Source: Lota lota (lineage: Eukaryota; Chordata; Actinopteri; Gadiformes; Lotidae). Taken from it: a stretch of 64,000 nt of DNA. The position numbers were made by a program, and so were the translations under genes. Every line of letters begins with the position of its first letter. The first letter of the stretch is position 1. The notes under the pieces are model-generated. The model worked only from the letters and a program-made list of their open reading frames with translations. It had not been told where the DNA came from and made no database searches. Where the stretch lies: contig JACYXH010000236.1 in the NCBI GenBank assembly GCA_026745465.1, forward strand, positions 236,001 to 300,000. Reading direction: 5' to 3'. Of the stretch, positions 11,980 to 24,130 are shown piece after piece.

Positions 11980-13385
11980 GGTTTCTGCTATAGGCGATGG
12001 AGGTGTTTGCCTTGGGTGGCAACTTGGATTGGAATGGCAGAGCCAAGGCCATCTCTTGGCAGGGATGGCCTTTCTTTCCTAATAATGACACCTCAAAGAC
12101 CCAAACCGTTAGAATCATCCCTGGTTCATTTACCACGACTGGGTCTCAAACTAAGCGAGTTAATGGTAAGGTTGAAACATCTCTACACAACGATAGAGAT
12201 GGATGGGTTAGCGATTATTAGGGATGATTAATTGATTGTTATGTCCATTCGTTTCAGGTATTTCTGCCCCTTCAATTCAAGTATGAGTTGAATTATTAAG
12301 TATGATGAAAGCTCACAATGTCTCTGCCCCTTCCTTTCCAAATTTGTGGCTTCAATTGAACAAATAAACTTGTATTTTTCTCTTGTGGTATATAATTTAG
12401 ACTTTCCAAGTTTGAAAGCTAACATAAATAAACAAACCTAATTTATGGACACACTTTCAACACTGTGTGGAGCATTATCAATTTTGGATATGCAGATTTA
12501 GCGTGTGAAAAAGACAGCGTCTTTTTCGAATCCTCTTTTGGAACTACATGCATACAGATTTTTTGTGCCAATTTTATGTCAGTGTATTTCAAAACATAAA
12601 TCTCTCGTTACATAAATTGACAATGTTTAAGAAAATAAATTTAAGTAATGATGAATGGAACTTGTACTTGGAGAGAAAGATAGTCTTAGCTAGAGAAATT
12701 TCAGGAAAAACAAACAAAAACAAATTGAAAACATAATAACATAATACTTTAAAGCACAAAAAATGATACGTAAAAAATATTCATACATAAATAGGGTTTG
12801 AGCCACACAATCAGTTATTCCTCTTTGGATTCACAATTGAAGACCAATTTCCCATCTTTATCTGTTTGACTTTAAAGCCCCTTTGAAGAGTTTGTTTTGA
12901 GCCTGTTGTTGTTGTTGTTTTTTGTTTTGAGCCTGTTGTTTGTGACTGATGTTTATTTTTGCGCTGCAATGGCAATGACGTCCTTCAGCTATGAACAAAA
13001 ATGAAATGATTGACGACAACTTTTGTCCTATTCTGATGAATGGTGGCATCGGTGCATTGTATTCGTTTACCACCAACATAATTATAACCAACATCACTGC
13101 TATTTTAGCTCGGTTTGCTTCTCGTCAACACAAAACTAATGTGTTGACGTGCTTCCTATGACCATGTTCTACGTACTCACTTTTTGCATCTTGTTGTGTG
13201 TTTGTTGTTGTTGAAATCTTCAGAAGCTCCGTCGCTGTAGAACTTCGTCCAATACTTGCACACAGAATTAGCACACAGAATAAGTACAAACAGCGTGCAC
13301 ACCAAATAAGTCTGCTACTGAAAAACAATATTTTCTATCTGAAAGCGTCAATATACTCTAGTCGCGAGTATTGCACCATGTGATG
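11980..13385. other. Unique AT-rich sequence
   Basis: No gene recognised. Two overlapping + strand frames near 11997-12231 and a short direct repeat of 'tttgagcctgttgtt' around 12895-12940 are present. Nothing matches a known family. Confidence 0.5.
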
Positions 13386-13395
13386 GAGGAAGGAA

Positions 13396-13550
13396 GGATG
13401 GATGGAGGAATAAAGGGAGGAAGGTGGGATGGATGGAGGAATGAAGGGAGGAAGGAGGGATGGATGGAGGAATAAAGGGAGGAAGGAGGGATGAAGTGAA
13501 TGACGAAAGGAAAGAAAGAAGGAAATGATGAAAGGAAGGAAGAAGGACTA
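13396..13550. repeat. 31-bp purine-rich minisatellite
   Basis: Three successive 31-bp units starting with 'ggatggatggagg' (starts at 13396, 13427 and 13458), followed by degenerate GGAA/GAAA sequence. Only one or two bases differ between units. Confidence 0.92.
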
Positions 13551-13559
13551 GGCTATGAC

Positions 13560-15450
13560 TAGATATTTAAACGTAGACAGTGGAACACAGTGTTGTGTGT
13601 CTCATACAGGCTTGTCTTTGGGAATCACCCATCAGACGTCCAGCATGCTTTGCGACGCTACATGCTACCAAACCGCTTAGTGCTCCATCGCATAGTTCAG
13701 ACCGTGACACTTCAGGCACCCCAGGGCTCTGATCTGTACCAAAAGGAGAAAAAAGGGAGACAAAGACACTTCACAGCGGGAGACAAAACAACATTCGTTC
13801 TGCAGTGCGTAGCTTCATGTTACAAGCCACTTCAACTGTGAAAGACCACGAGCAAAGAAGGGAAGGAAATTGTCAGCTCACGTCAGATGACTCAGAGGAA
13901 GGTTTTCCTTCGTTTTCTTCGGAGCTGCGTGCCCAACCCAACGTGACCTAATTGTTTCAATGCGACGGGTTTGAATCTACATCCTCACTGAGGGAGTTGT
14001 TAAAAACATACGTACGTAAACTATAATAATAAAAAAGAATCTAAGTCAAGGTTAACCCATGTAAAACAAAGAATAATTTCACAGTTTGGCAAACAGTATT
14101 TCCTATGAGGCGTTTTGGAATAAAGACTACAACTCCTCTGAGCCCTGTTCCCCCTAACCACGAATACTAAGTGGACTAAGACAGTAAGAGTAAAACAATT
14201 ATTATGAGTTGCCATTAGCTGTAGTCAGACATTTCAATTTTCCAAATTAATGTTTCAATATTCTGTGATGCTAAATGTACGCACATATTGAATGCAACGT
14301 ATTTTTTTATTTTTATAAAATAAGCTATCCTGTTTGCTCAAAACCATAGCGCAATAGTGTGCATGACAAGTGTATGCTTTTCTTACATTAAAACTTGCAC
14401 TCACAGTCCTGATTTGCTTTGTTCAGTTATATACTGGAACTGTTGTAGCAATGATCATTTTCTAAATTTCAAATTCCCACAGCACCAATAACAAAAGAAT
14501 GACCGTTTTCTATGTTGTCTTCTCACCCACACGTTCACACACCGTAAGTGTTCTCAAAGGCAGACAATCAATATAGCTCTCATATTGTGGTCGCTGTGAA
14601 GCTGAAATGGTATATGTGACAAGCCAGTGTTCATGTAAGAAGTCTGGGATATTGATTGATCTGGTGATAAGCACACATTCTAGGACAGCTTCCCATGAAA
14701 TGTTTTGTTCATTTCTAAAGCATATGGAAAATGTACACATTTCTTCAAAGGGTGTATATATAGTTAAATATATAAAGTATATATATATATATATAGTCTG
14801 TAACAATGGCATGAGTGTCATGCAAGAATAGTGGAGTTTGCAAATTGAACGAAAGCAAACTTATTTCAGGAATGAATATTGTTGTATATTTGGACATCTT
14901 TTTAATATACAGTATTTTTCAAAGTTAATTAGTAGTTTTCTAGAGTGCATTTTGTATTGGCACATTCACATTAAGAGTTTGTTTTCAGCTAAATATGCTT
15001 CATGAGAAGGCTGTGCACTAATGAAATGTAAAGGCTTTTGTTCAAACTGACATTTACTGTTCCGCTAGTCCTTTGATTTCACATGTGTTGCATTCACCCA
15101 CCAGGGAGAGGCAGACCTTTCACAATAAATATTATACCGCCTTAACCCATGCAATTTCCACTTTAATGCCTCTCAGTTGTACTCTAATTCCTAAAGAACG
15201 TTGATAGTGCTGCAGTTTAGGCAATAGCCAGAGGCCTTTATGACACAATTCTAATCACGGCAAACTTTTACGTTGAGATCTGTTATGGTCCACAGATGAC
15301 ACTTTTGCCTCATTTCTTGAATTGAATTGTGGCCATTTAAGTCTGCGTCAACCCTTTTCACTTTCAAAATCTCAACCATGTTCCATGGATATCTTCTCAA
15401 TCCCAAAGAGACAAGAAATCCTTCATCCCACTGAAACAATGGAATCCATC
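13560..15450. other. Unique AT-rich sequence with a short TA array
   Basis: Holds a small TA-rich segment at 14755-14797 and otherwise nothing recognisable. The stretch at about 15100-15270 is homogeneous, repeat-free and could be conserved non-coding DNA, but only alignment could show this. Confidence 0.45.
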
Positions 15451-15453
15451 CGC

Positions 15454-15490
15454 CCTCCTCTCTCTCCCTTCTTCTCTCTCTCTCTCTGTT
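15454..15490. repeat. Imperfect (CT)n tract
   Basis: Pyrimidine-rich CT repeats broken by CC and TT. Confidence 0.8.
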
Positions 15491-15499
15491 CCCTCTGTC

Positions 15500-16715
15500 T
15501 CCCACACTTTTCCATCTCTCCTTGCTAATAAGCAGTGCTCTTCTTCATGCATGGTGGAGCAGCGATCACTTCCCCCCCTTCCGCTTTCAGAGACAGATAG
15601 CAGGGAGATGGATGTGTCAGTCAGCCAGTCAGTCAGTCGCGCTGGCTGTCTCATTTCGGTCAGGTTTCTCTTGTGTTACTTCATGTCTTTTAAGGTGGAC
15701 CTGTTGTCCCGTAAATCCCACACGGTCTGCACTTTGGAAGAAACGAGAAATCTCCCAATTTGTGTGGTGGGGAAGGCGGTCGCCGCTCGAGAGGCCCAGC
15801 TTTGTTTGTTTTGCTTGGGTCCTTCTGTCTGTCTTGCAGACGTTGTTTATCCGTCCGCCTGTCTGTTTGAGAAGTACTTTAGCGTCGCAAGTTCACCTGT
15901 GTTTTGCCAGTTTTGCAATTCAAATCATGGAAACGTGTGAAAACTGAATGCAGAGTGCGCGGGCTGCACAATTGGATGGATTCTGACTATGTTCGTCTCC
16001 ATATGCCTGTCCTCCATTACACAAATAATATGGTTAGGATACGGCAATAGGATGGGTTAATCTAAATGCAGATGCTATCTAGTGCTCCATTACATTACAG
16101 ACATTGAAGTGATGCTGTTTCATGTATTGACTGAATGTGCAGTTATGATCTGCCAGCATTTATTTTGTTTTCTAAAAATGTAACACCAATGCATCCCTGA
16201 AGTCTTCCCAATCTTTTATGCGGTACCTTACTTTTTAAATAAATAATAAACAAATAATCGTATTAATTACATTTGTTCTAAAAAAAATATCTAAAAGCAA
16301 GCCAATAAAAGTCAACATTAATTATAAGCAAGGCGCATGTATTACATGTATTAGATGGGGTACAATACGTCACATCAAATACTACAACAAGAGTAACAAT
16401 AGAGCAGCCACTGCGTGCATCCTTTCTTTATTACTGATATCTCGGTGCTGGTCATGAGCTATTTGCCCAGCCCGGTATGGTGGTGCGTTTGATCTGTACT
16501 CTGCAGTGTGCTGTACTGGACGTGTACTAATTCCCAAGCCTCTCTAACGCTCGTTACAGAGTAGTGCTTGTGACCCTCATCTGACCCACTATCTCCATCT
16601 GATAACAGCTGCAGTGCCAAACCACTGTTAAAGTTCTTTAGTATCGTTTTCTTTCCTTTTTATCTACGCTTTGATATACATCTGGGGTGCCATACCTAAA
16701 TATCAATGTTTTTTC
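15500..16715. other. Unique sequence
   Basis: Two overlapping + strand open frames of about 130-140 codons span 15522-15947. They share the same DNA in two frames and neither resembles a known protein, so both are probably chance. A four-fold 'cagt' repeat lies near 15618-15638. Confidence 0.45.
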
Positions 16716-16721
16716 CAACCA

Positions 16722-16755
16722 CCCCCCCCCCACACACACACACACACACACACAC
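16722..16755. repeat. Poly-C followed by (CA)n
   Basis: Ten C then about 12 CA units. Confidence 0.95.
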
Positions 16756-16759
16756 TGCA

Positions 16760-18377
16760 ATCCGGGACCGAGTGATCAACTGATCCCACTTAATGCTGCC
16801 TTTGTCTTCCCCCATTGATGTGCAACTAAGAGGGAAACCATAGCAGGAGGAGAAGGGTAAAGTGGTGGTGGTGATGGGTGGGGGTGGGAGGGGGATGTTG
16901 GCAGTTGAATGCATTCCGCTTCCCCACGAGAAGATCCATGGATGTGACGGAAGAGACACACATGACGTGTTATACCCCTTACCCCACCCCAGCCTTATTT
17001 TGGAGTTGAGTTGTTTCTTCATTTTCTGCTCTCGTTTTATTTTTGTTTTTAATGGTCGCATCTGGGCCTGCCGTCGCCGCAGTTGTTCCACTCCCTTTGT
17101 AGCTGGTCTAATTGGCCTGGGTTGCATCCTGACACAGATTATATGTGGAGTTTTTCATTCATCTACTGTAGCGTTGGCTTGTGTTCAAGTGCGGGAAAAA
17201 AGATAAACACGCGCCTCGGATCGAAGTGCTGTTTTTCAGAGCCTTGAGTTTAGGGCTTCATTCACTTGAGATTTAGCCTTTTGAAAATGCAAGGACAAAA
17301 AAACACAATTAGTTTGGTTAAAACAAAAAAAAATTCCTAACTGTTTAATTCACTGCGAATGATTCTGTTTCACAATTAATTGTTTTTGTTCTGCAGTTTG
17401 AAGTTAATATTATTCTCTTTTGTTTAATATTGTTTTTGCATCTCAGATTAAAGCGTTCTACCTGAGAAGAATATCCTTGAAGGGAACCTGCTGGATGGAA
17501 ACAGAGGGATTGTACGGGCTCATGACTCTTATCAATTTATATCCATTGCTACCCATGGAAAAAACATAAGAATGGAGGGGGAAAAGTACACTTGGTGGAC
17601 TAAGCCTCCTCACAAATGCCGTCTTTGTTTCCCAAAGCTTCAAAGAGAGATGGGAGAATACAAGAGTCTTAGAGACTGGATTTATATCAAGCATGATCCT
17701 TCTCGTGGGATGTATCAAAGACACAATAGACGAAATATATAGCAAGAGATTTCTTTCCAAAATGTTGAAAAATTGCCTTTGTATGCATTATATCAAGGGA
17801 AGTATTGCGCATAATCATGGCTATTAAGGGCATATTTGTGGTTTTGTTTCATGATTCTCTGCTTTTTGTTACTGCGGATGGGAAGAGCTCATTACTTAAT
17901 TCTAGTCTTGAACCCCTTTGTGAATACATCCCTTCTACCACTTAACCATGAGAGACAGAGGCAGCTCATTTCAGCACCAGCTTGAAGGGAGCAATTTGAG
18001 GTCTTGGGATTTGTGTTTTGTGAGCTTGATCAATGCATGCTTGGGGCAGAGTTTGGCCGTAAATGGATTAACTGTGGAGAAGCATGGGGAAATGTTTTGG
18101 TTGTTCTGCAGGCTAGGTGTATCATTGACAATGTTGTATGTTGTAGTTGGAGGCACGGATTGGAGGTTACTGTGTTTTAAAGTTGAATCATACTGGCACC
18201 ATCTGTCTTACTCACAAAAAAAGAAAATCCACATATAATATGTTCCCTGTTCCTGTCATGCATTCACTCACATTCCCAGACAGATGAAAAGGAAATTAAA
18301 TGCCCGGACAGAAATGTGTTAGAGTAACAAGGAAGAACCTGAGCAATAATAGAGTAAATGCTTATTATAATCGTTAT
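16760..18377. other. Unique sequence without recognised features
   Basis: No microsatellite or gene. A small GGT/GGGT-rich patch occurs at 16863-16893. Confidence 0.5.
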
Positions 18378-18401
18378 AATGACAGCACACGTGCTGTCAT
18401 T
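18378..18401. repeat. 24-bp near-perfect palindrome centred on an E-box
   Basis: Arms of 11 bp ('aatgacagcac' and its complement) are separated by two bases. The centre contains CACGTG (18388-18393), the E-box bound by bHLH factors. It may be a cruciform-type sequence or a dimer binding site; function is not shown. Confidence 0.75.
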
Positions 18402-18846
18402 TAAGCACTTTTGGACGGTGATGAATGAAGCGAGTGCTTGCACGTCCCTGACGCGAGAGGATGTCTTTAACGGTGGAGCATTTCAAATGCAGAGCCTGCC
18501 GAGCAAGCTGGCGAGCTGGCCCACTTTACATAACACACACACACACTCTGCAGGTGTGATTCAAGAAGAGGCAGAGCGAGAGAGGCAGAGCGAGAGTGAG
18601 AGAGATAGGGTGTGAATGGCCAAAGGCGGATTGCCAAGAGTGACCACTAACGAGTGGACGGGACGAATGACAATGATTTCCAGGGGGAACTTGCCTTAGG
18701 ATGGGATGATAGCGATGCGGGAGTGCTCGGTGTCCTTTTTACAGCACCCTCGGTGAAGGAAGCGACCAAATATAGCGGGGAGCACAGCTAATTCTTTGTG
18801 CTCTCTCTGGCCTTCGATGTCTATTAACACAGCACATGGATGGTGT

Positions 18847-18892
18847 TTCAAACGATTCACACAAAGTGAAGACCTTGTGTGAATCGTTTGAA
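18847..18892. repeat. Perfect 18-bp inverted repeat (hairpin)
   Basis: Left arm 18847-18864 ('ttcaaacgattcacacaa') is exactly complementary to right arm 18875-18892, with a 10-base loop. The arms are of mixed composition, not simple sequence. The hairpin is shorter than a typical miRNA precursor and flanking pairing is poor, so a template-switch palindrome is more likely than a miRNA. Confidence 0.85.
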
Positions 18893-19236
18893 CTCCCTCC
18901 GCCTTCACTGTCTCCAACACATCCTCAGTATATACCATAACATGGATCTGTTTTTTTGGACACGTTTTTTATTTTGCCGGAAGCATGCAAGGCTGTATCA
19001 TGAGTCCTGATGAAGCAGATCAGGGTTGCTTCAGATGCGGCGTTATTTCAAGGCTGGATATGCAGTTATTTCCATCGCAACCACCGCACCATCCACCCTC
19101 TCCCAGCTACAGAAGGGCTGTAGGCCGGACGAGGTTGGGAGGTGTTTCAACTCTCACCCTCTGAGTCGTAGGCAGCTGTTCAGAGCAGAGACTTGGCAGG
19201 TAGACACATCACGGGGCGACTTGGGGGAGAAACTTG

Positions 19237-19372
19237 CTCCTCCTCCCCCTCTCCTCTGCTCCCTCCTCCCTCTCCTCCCTCCTCCCCCTCCTCCTCCTTC
19301 CTCCATCGCTCCCTCCACTGGCATTGGCCTCATTTATCTGTCTCCCGCACACACACACACACACTCACACAA
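19237..19372. repeat. Pyrimidine-rich CTCC tract then short (CA)n
   Basis: CTCC/CCT low-complexity sequence from about 19237 to 19318, and a CA array at about 19349-19372. Confidence 0.88.
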
Positions 19373-19532
19373 ATATTCCCCTGCACAAATTTTTCTCTCC
19401 GACATCATGTTTGTCCTGCACGCCTTTTACCCGGTTCTGTCGAATCTCAAACAATTCCCATCACTTTCTAGTTTATTCCATAAATTACCTTGCTGCCATT
19501 GCTGCAATTGTCCGTGCTAAACGCTGTCTGCA

Positions 19533-19548
19533 CCCCCCCCCCCCCCCC
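19533..19548. repeat. Poly-C run, 16 bases
   Basis: Uninterrupted C homopolymer. The following 200 bases remain C-rich, with several CCCC tracts. Confidence 0.97.
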
Positions 19549-20119
19549 AACAGCTTCACATATTACCTGTCACACACCAATGCACAGATGTCTTATTGTC
19601 ACCACGACAGGCCCTGGCATCCAGACCGTATTAGCCACCCTGAATCCCCCCCTGATCCCCCCCTTTCCCCAGACACCGTAGCACTAAACACCTAAGGCTC
19701 TCCCCCCACCCCCCTCTCCCCCACCACCAGCACCATATCCCTGCCCTCCTAACAGACACTGTGCCTGAAATATGCCTTCAATTACAATGTCACATCATTG
19801 GGATTCAGCGCTAGGTTTCTAGGTTTCTGGGGTGGGGCGGTTAGTGTTCATCTAGACGGATGTAGTCCGTCACAAAGCCTCATTACATAAATGTATCTCT
19901 GTTTCATCGGGACAGACTCACATTGTCAACTGTGCATCTTTTATGGAATGACCCTCTCCCCCACTCTATTCGGGCCTGCTTGAGTATAGCGGATGGCTGT
20001 CGCGTATCATATTTGTACGACCCATGATGTCAATTTTGGAACAATACATGGCAATTCACTTTCCCATTGTGGCTATAAAATAGATAGCTAGTGTAATATG
20101 TATATAAATCGATAGAGAG

Positions 20120-20158
20120 CTACATGCATGCATGCGTACATAGATACATAGATACATT
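20120..20158. repeat. Short CATG and ATAC repeats
   Basis: About three CATG units followed by three 'atagatac'-like units. Confidence 0.7.
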
Positions 20159-20339
20159 TAGTAAAAATGTAATTAATATCGTGCCCTCTAATGAAACAAC
20201 GTACATGTATTTGTGAACAAGATTGACAGTGCATTCAATTTCCCTCCAATGAAATACAATCATGGACAGCCAATAAAAAAAATAAAAAACACACCCATTA
20301 TCTCAAACGTTCAACCCATTGGATTCACTCTTTGTGTGA

Positions 20340-20715
20340 ACCACAGCACCACGCTTCCCCGATGGAAACCCGCCATTTTGGATCGGCCAGTGCCGCTAAC
20401 AAGCCTCACGGTCTGACAGCCCCGGGGGCCCGGCAGGTGTTCGGCGGGGCCGTGGTGGGAGTAGCGCGGGGCTCTGTTGCGTCGGCACATTGCGCTGCAG
20501 CGACGGAGCAACGCTTCCAGAAGCACCTGCTCACGTGCCCTGAGGCGTCCCTCCCCACACAAGCTGGCCTGTTCTGCTTCCCCAGCCGTCGCACGGAGCC
20601 GCTCGTGGTGGCAGCTGTGATCGATGCCCAGGCGCCGCGCCGGCGACAAACGTAGAGATCATTCATGCCCGCCCACGCAGGCGCTTCATCATTATGGATC
20701 GCCATCGCCGGTTAG
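20340..20715. promoter_or_regulatory. CpG-rich block (candidate CpG island)
   Basis: About 375 bp, GC-rich and full of CpG, in sharp contrast to the AT-rich DNA on both sides. Open frames of about 100 codons exist on both strands but start at non-ATG codons and look like consequences of high GC. It carries a YY1-like 'gccattttgg' motif near 20371. It could be a small CpG island promoter, an orphan island or a GC-rich first exon; no transcript evidence is available. Confidence 0.4.
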
Positions 20716-20795
20716 ACCTCATAAATGTTGGTTAGCTTTGTTTCGTTTCAGGGCGACTTCATGTATGTTTGCCTTTCCGCTTATGTAATGTAGTT

Positions 20796-20830
20796 ATTTA
20801 ACAATTTATATATAATGTATATTGTTAAAT
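20796..20830. repeat. Short AT-rich inverted repeat
   Basis: Ten-base arms 'atttaacaat' and 'attgttaaat' flank a 15-base TA-rich centre. Confidence 0.7.
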
Positions 20831-20839
20831 GAAGTGTAA

Positions 20840-21440
20840 ACAAAGATGTATATATAGGGTTAGGGTCAGTTATGTGTATATTGTCATAGTTAATTATCTT
20901 AATGTCAACTGTCAGGACAGTTAGTCTTGAAAAGTCTACATGAATGATCTTCGTGGCTGCTCGTCTGTCACATATTGCTGCAACATAGACATGCATGTGG
21001 CGTTGAATCAATTAATGTCCTATATTGAGAATGGTTTCACATTGGTTTGACGGTGGTGGTATTTAATGTGATGGGACCAAGTTTAGCCTGAAAGCTGACA
21101 CGCCAAACTGGCTTCAAACGTTATTCCAATGCAACTTCCGGACTCCACGTCTCCGTTGATCCTCGCGGATTAATGTGGCGGTCATCCCCTCTCATACAGG
21201 TTCCGGGCGGTAAATCACATGTCTGAGGTGTAAATGTATTCATGGGCAGTTTGTAAGGGAAGGTATTGACAGTGTTCTCCTGGCCGCTGGGAACCAGCAC
21301 ATTCCGCTGGGGTCTGAGTCGCGAAATAAGATGGATACATCCCAGCCCTTGCTGGAAGAGGAAAAGGAGAAAATGGTGTGAAAGAGGAGAGCGAGATGAG
21401 GCTTGGACCCCTAGGGGATGCAGTGAGATGCAGGGAAGCT
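20840..21440. other. Unique sequence
   Basis: Nothing recognised apart from a short 'gggttagggt' motif near 20857. Confidence 0.5.
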
Positions 21441-21445
21441 GGGGT

Positions 21446-21480
21446 GGGGGGGGGGGAACCCAACCCAACCCAACCCAAGG
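21446..21480. repeat. Poly-G plus (CCCAA)n
   Basis: Eleven G followed by four to five CCCAA units. Confidence 0.9.
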
Positions 21481-21550
21481 TTTCTCTCAATAGAATCAGT
21501 CACTTAAGGAATGGGAAGTCACCTGGTGACCATAAAGGAGAAGAGAGGTT

Positions 21551-21567
21551 GGGGGGGGGGGGGGGGG
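21551..21567. repeat. Poly-G run, 17 bases
   Basis: Uninterrupted G homopolymer in unique sequence. Confidence 0.97.
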
Positions 21568-22079
21568 TCGTCTCAGAAATTGCAGCACTCACACTACTAA
21601 TGGTTGCGTTAAGTAAGTGAGCTTCTCAGCCCATCCTTGGCGGAATGCATTTGTCTGCCAATTCATAAACTCTTGGAGCCAATGACTGCTGCTGCAGCCG
21701 CTGCCATTTGCATTTGATTAAGTATTGTGCTGTAGAAGGACGAGACGCACAAAACAACATGTTTACAATGGAGAGCCATGAACAACATGGATGAGGGCAA
21801 TTACTGGTTGATGTCCTTGCTTTATTCTTACAGCAGTTTCTGTTGCTTTTGTTGCCTACCCTGTATCATGAAAAGACCTAACCAGCCACCCACTTCGTTT
21901 ATTTGCATCCTTCTTCCTACAGCACTTAGACAGTATAATGAAGAGCACAGATGTTCATTGCAGATGTTCTTAGGACCTGATCCTCTCACCAGTGTTGGTT
22001 CCACCGCTTGCATCATCGCATGGCGTCAATTCGGCGTCCACTGAGTTACTAAACATACAGATGCTGTACTGAACTCTGT

Positions 22080-24130
22080 GGATGTGCTTGTAATATGAGC
22101 CTGCTCCGTAGCCAGCCAGGAATACATGAGGGCTTTGCCAGGGAAATGAGCTGATGCCTCCACATTTTAAGTTAATAAGAGGCTTAATTGCCGGTTTGTG
22201 GTGTTTGCGAATGGAAAGCGCTATTTACTGCTAAGCAGCACAACATTATGTGATAGTCTACCGCCTGACCCCTCTTGGGATGTGTCCTAGCAACATTCAA
22301 ATGGATGGATGGTCGTGTCCTGCTTATTTTCTTGAAGTCTTTTGACTACATCTATATTTTATGTAATGATGCAAAGAATGCCTACTGGGAGACCACAGAC
22401 ATTAAGGTTCAAACACAGTATCGGCTGGGAGTCAAACCCCGTAACCACTAGACGGTCTTATCCCTTAAAGGAGAGTGGGCAGTTACCAGAGATTTCAACA
22501 GTGAGTTAAGAACTATAACATATCAATGTGACAGGGGTGAGTGCACATGTGAGGGCATTGCCTCTTGTTAAGGGCTTTAATAAGCCGTCCTCTGGTTAAT
22601 GAATCATATTTACCTAGCATTGCTAAGGGTTGTTCTATATCAGAGAACATCTCAGCATTTATACATGAGGCAGTCCGCCTTGAGTGACTCATTAAATGTG
22701 GCTTTTGTCTCCTCGTAGAACTAAGAAGCCTAAATAACTGCTGCCAGTTTTCCTTCAGGGTCCCTCGACAGGGGCCTATTCCAAACAAAGATGCACCTTG
22801 TGTGTTAAGATGAATCGGCTGTGCACAAATCCACACTGGGATAAGATTTCTGTGGGGAATGTGGCCATGAGGTGCTGGATGAAGATATGAAACAGCCAAG
22901 CTGTTCCCTGCTAGAACATCTGACATTTACCATACAGACTGCTCAGAGGGTGGAAGAGAGCAGCAGCAGAAAGGCTGCCTTCCGCCTGGGCCCCATTATG
23001 AGCAATAGATTTCACAATTCACTCGTCGTCTGGTATGAAAGCTAGGTGTTATGCAACGCCTTATCGTACTGCTGGCTTTCCATTAGAAATCAAAATGCAT
23101 TTAAAACCAACATTGTAATTCTTTAAGTGAAGCCATGTTCGAAGGAATTTGCAATTATGTAAAAGCAACAAATCCCCTGCATGACTCTGAGTGGCCAGGA
23201 GCCTCCGGAGGGCCCCTCTGCTGCAGAACTTCAGCATCGAGAATTCCCTCTGCTTTTTCTCCACGGACTAAATTGATTTAGTAAGAATAAAATCCTCTAG
23301 GTTGATTGAGCTGTACGTGGATGGGTTTTCATATACTTCAGACACTCGTAATTGCATGTCATTCTGAACAAAAGTGATAGCCGCCGTGCGAAAGATACAA
23401 TTCAGTTTGAAAAGGAGAGAAGCTTGGTTTATGCAGGTTTAAGTAGGAACAAGGCACGAGATTGAGGTTCAGCGTGATAATAATAGTAATGGCAGTAATC
23501 AACAGTGCAGCCAGTGATCAAAGGGGGACGTTTTCTGAACTTTGCTTTTATAGAGAAGCCAGCCAGTGTGATGACTCACTGCCATTACGTAGCTCACGGG
23601 CTACACTGACAAAACATCTCAGATTTGATCATCATTCTCATCGACACAATGTGACGTGAGCTACAGCTCAATTAGTCATTAGCAAGATAATCACTCGCCG
23701 GTCTAACCATGCATTTAATTACAGCTGTATTAACAAAAAGAAGACTTGTATGACAGTCAGCTCGAAGGAGATTTGGCGAGAGGACCCTGGGATAATTGCT
23801 GCCCATAAATCTAGCCATAAAAAAGGCAGAGCCATTATGCCTTGTGGTTAAATGCCTTGCTCAACAAAACTCTTAATGCTTGGGATTTCTGCGAGTTTAT
23901 GTTCTTCATAATCGACGTTCATTAGGACATTTGAGGTGCATTTCATAAAGAAGGCAATGAGTATTGCGTAAAATTGCTTTAGAAGGAAATTAATCAGATG
24001 TAATGTTACTTACTTGGCAAAGAAATAGCCAAATGCAGGTACTGACTGTGTGTTAGCGTCATAGCTAATTAGCATTATTCTGTATTGTCTATTCTCACAA
24101 TGGTACCTCCATGGTGATGTGATGTTGTGT
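22080..24130. promoter_or_regulatory. Microsatellite-poor tract, candidate conserved non-coding DNA
   Basis: Two kilobases with no microsatellite, no homopolymer and only one repeat remnant (a SINE head at 22379-22460), unlike most of the window. It has AT-rich homeodomain-type TAATTA motifs (23716-23721 and 24067-24072), two AP-1 motifs TGACTCA (22685-22691 and 23572-23578) and many TTAAT/ATTAG words. A 137-codon minus-strand open frame (22926-22513) matches no family I know. This texture is typical of developmental enhancer clusters, but conservation itself is not visible here. Confidence 0.3.
22379..22460 (-). mobile_element. Diverged tRNA-derived SINE head
   Basis: Read on the minus strand it gives 'gtctagtggttacgggg', typical of fish tRNA-derived SINE heads, then 'tgtgtttgaacctt' resembling a degraded Pol III B box. 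No 3' tail or target duplication was recognised. An old, truncated copy is the best reading. Confidence 0.45.
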
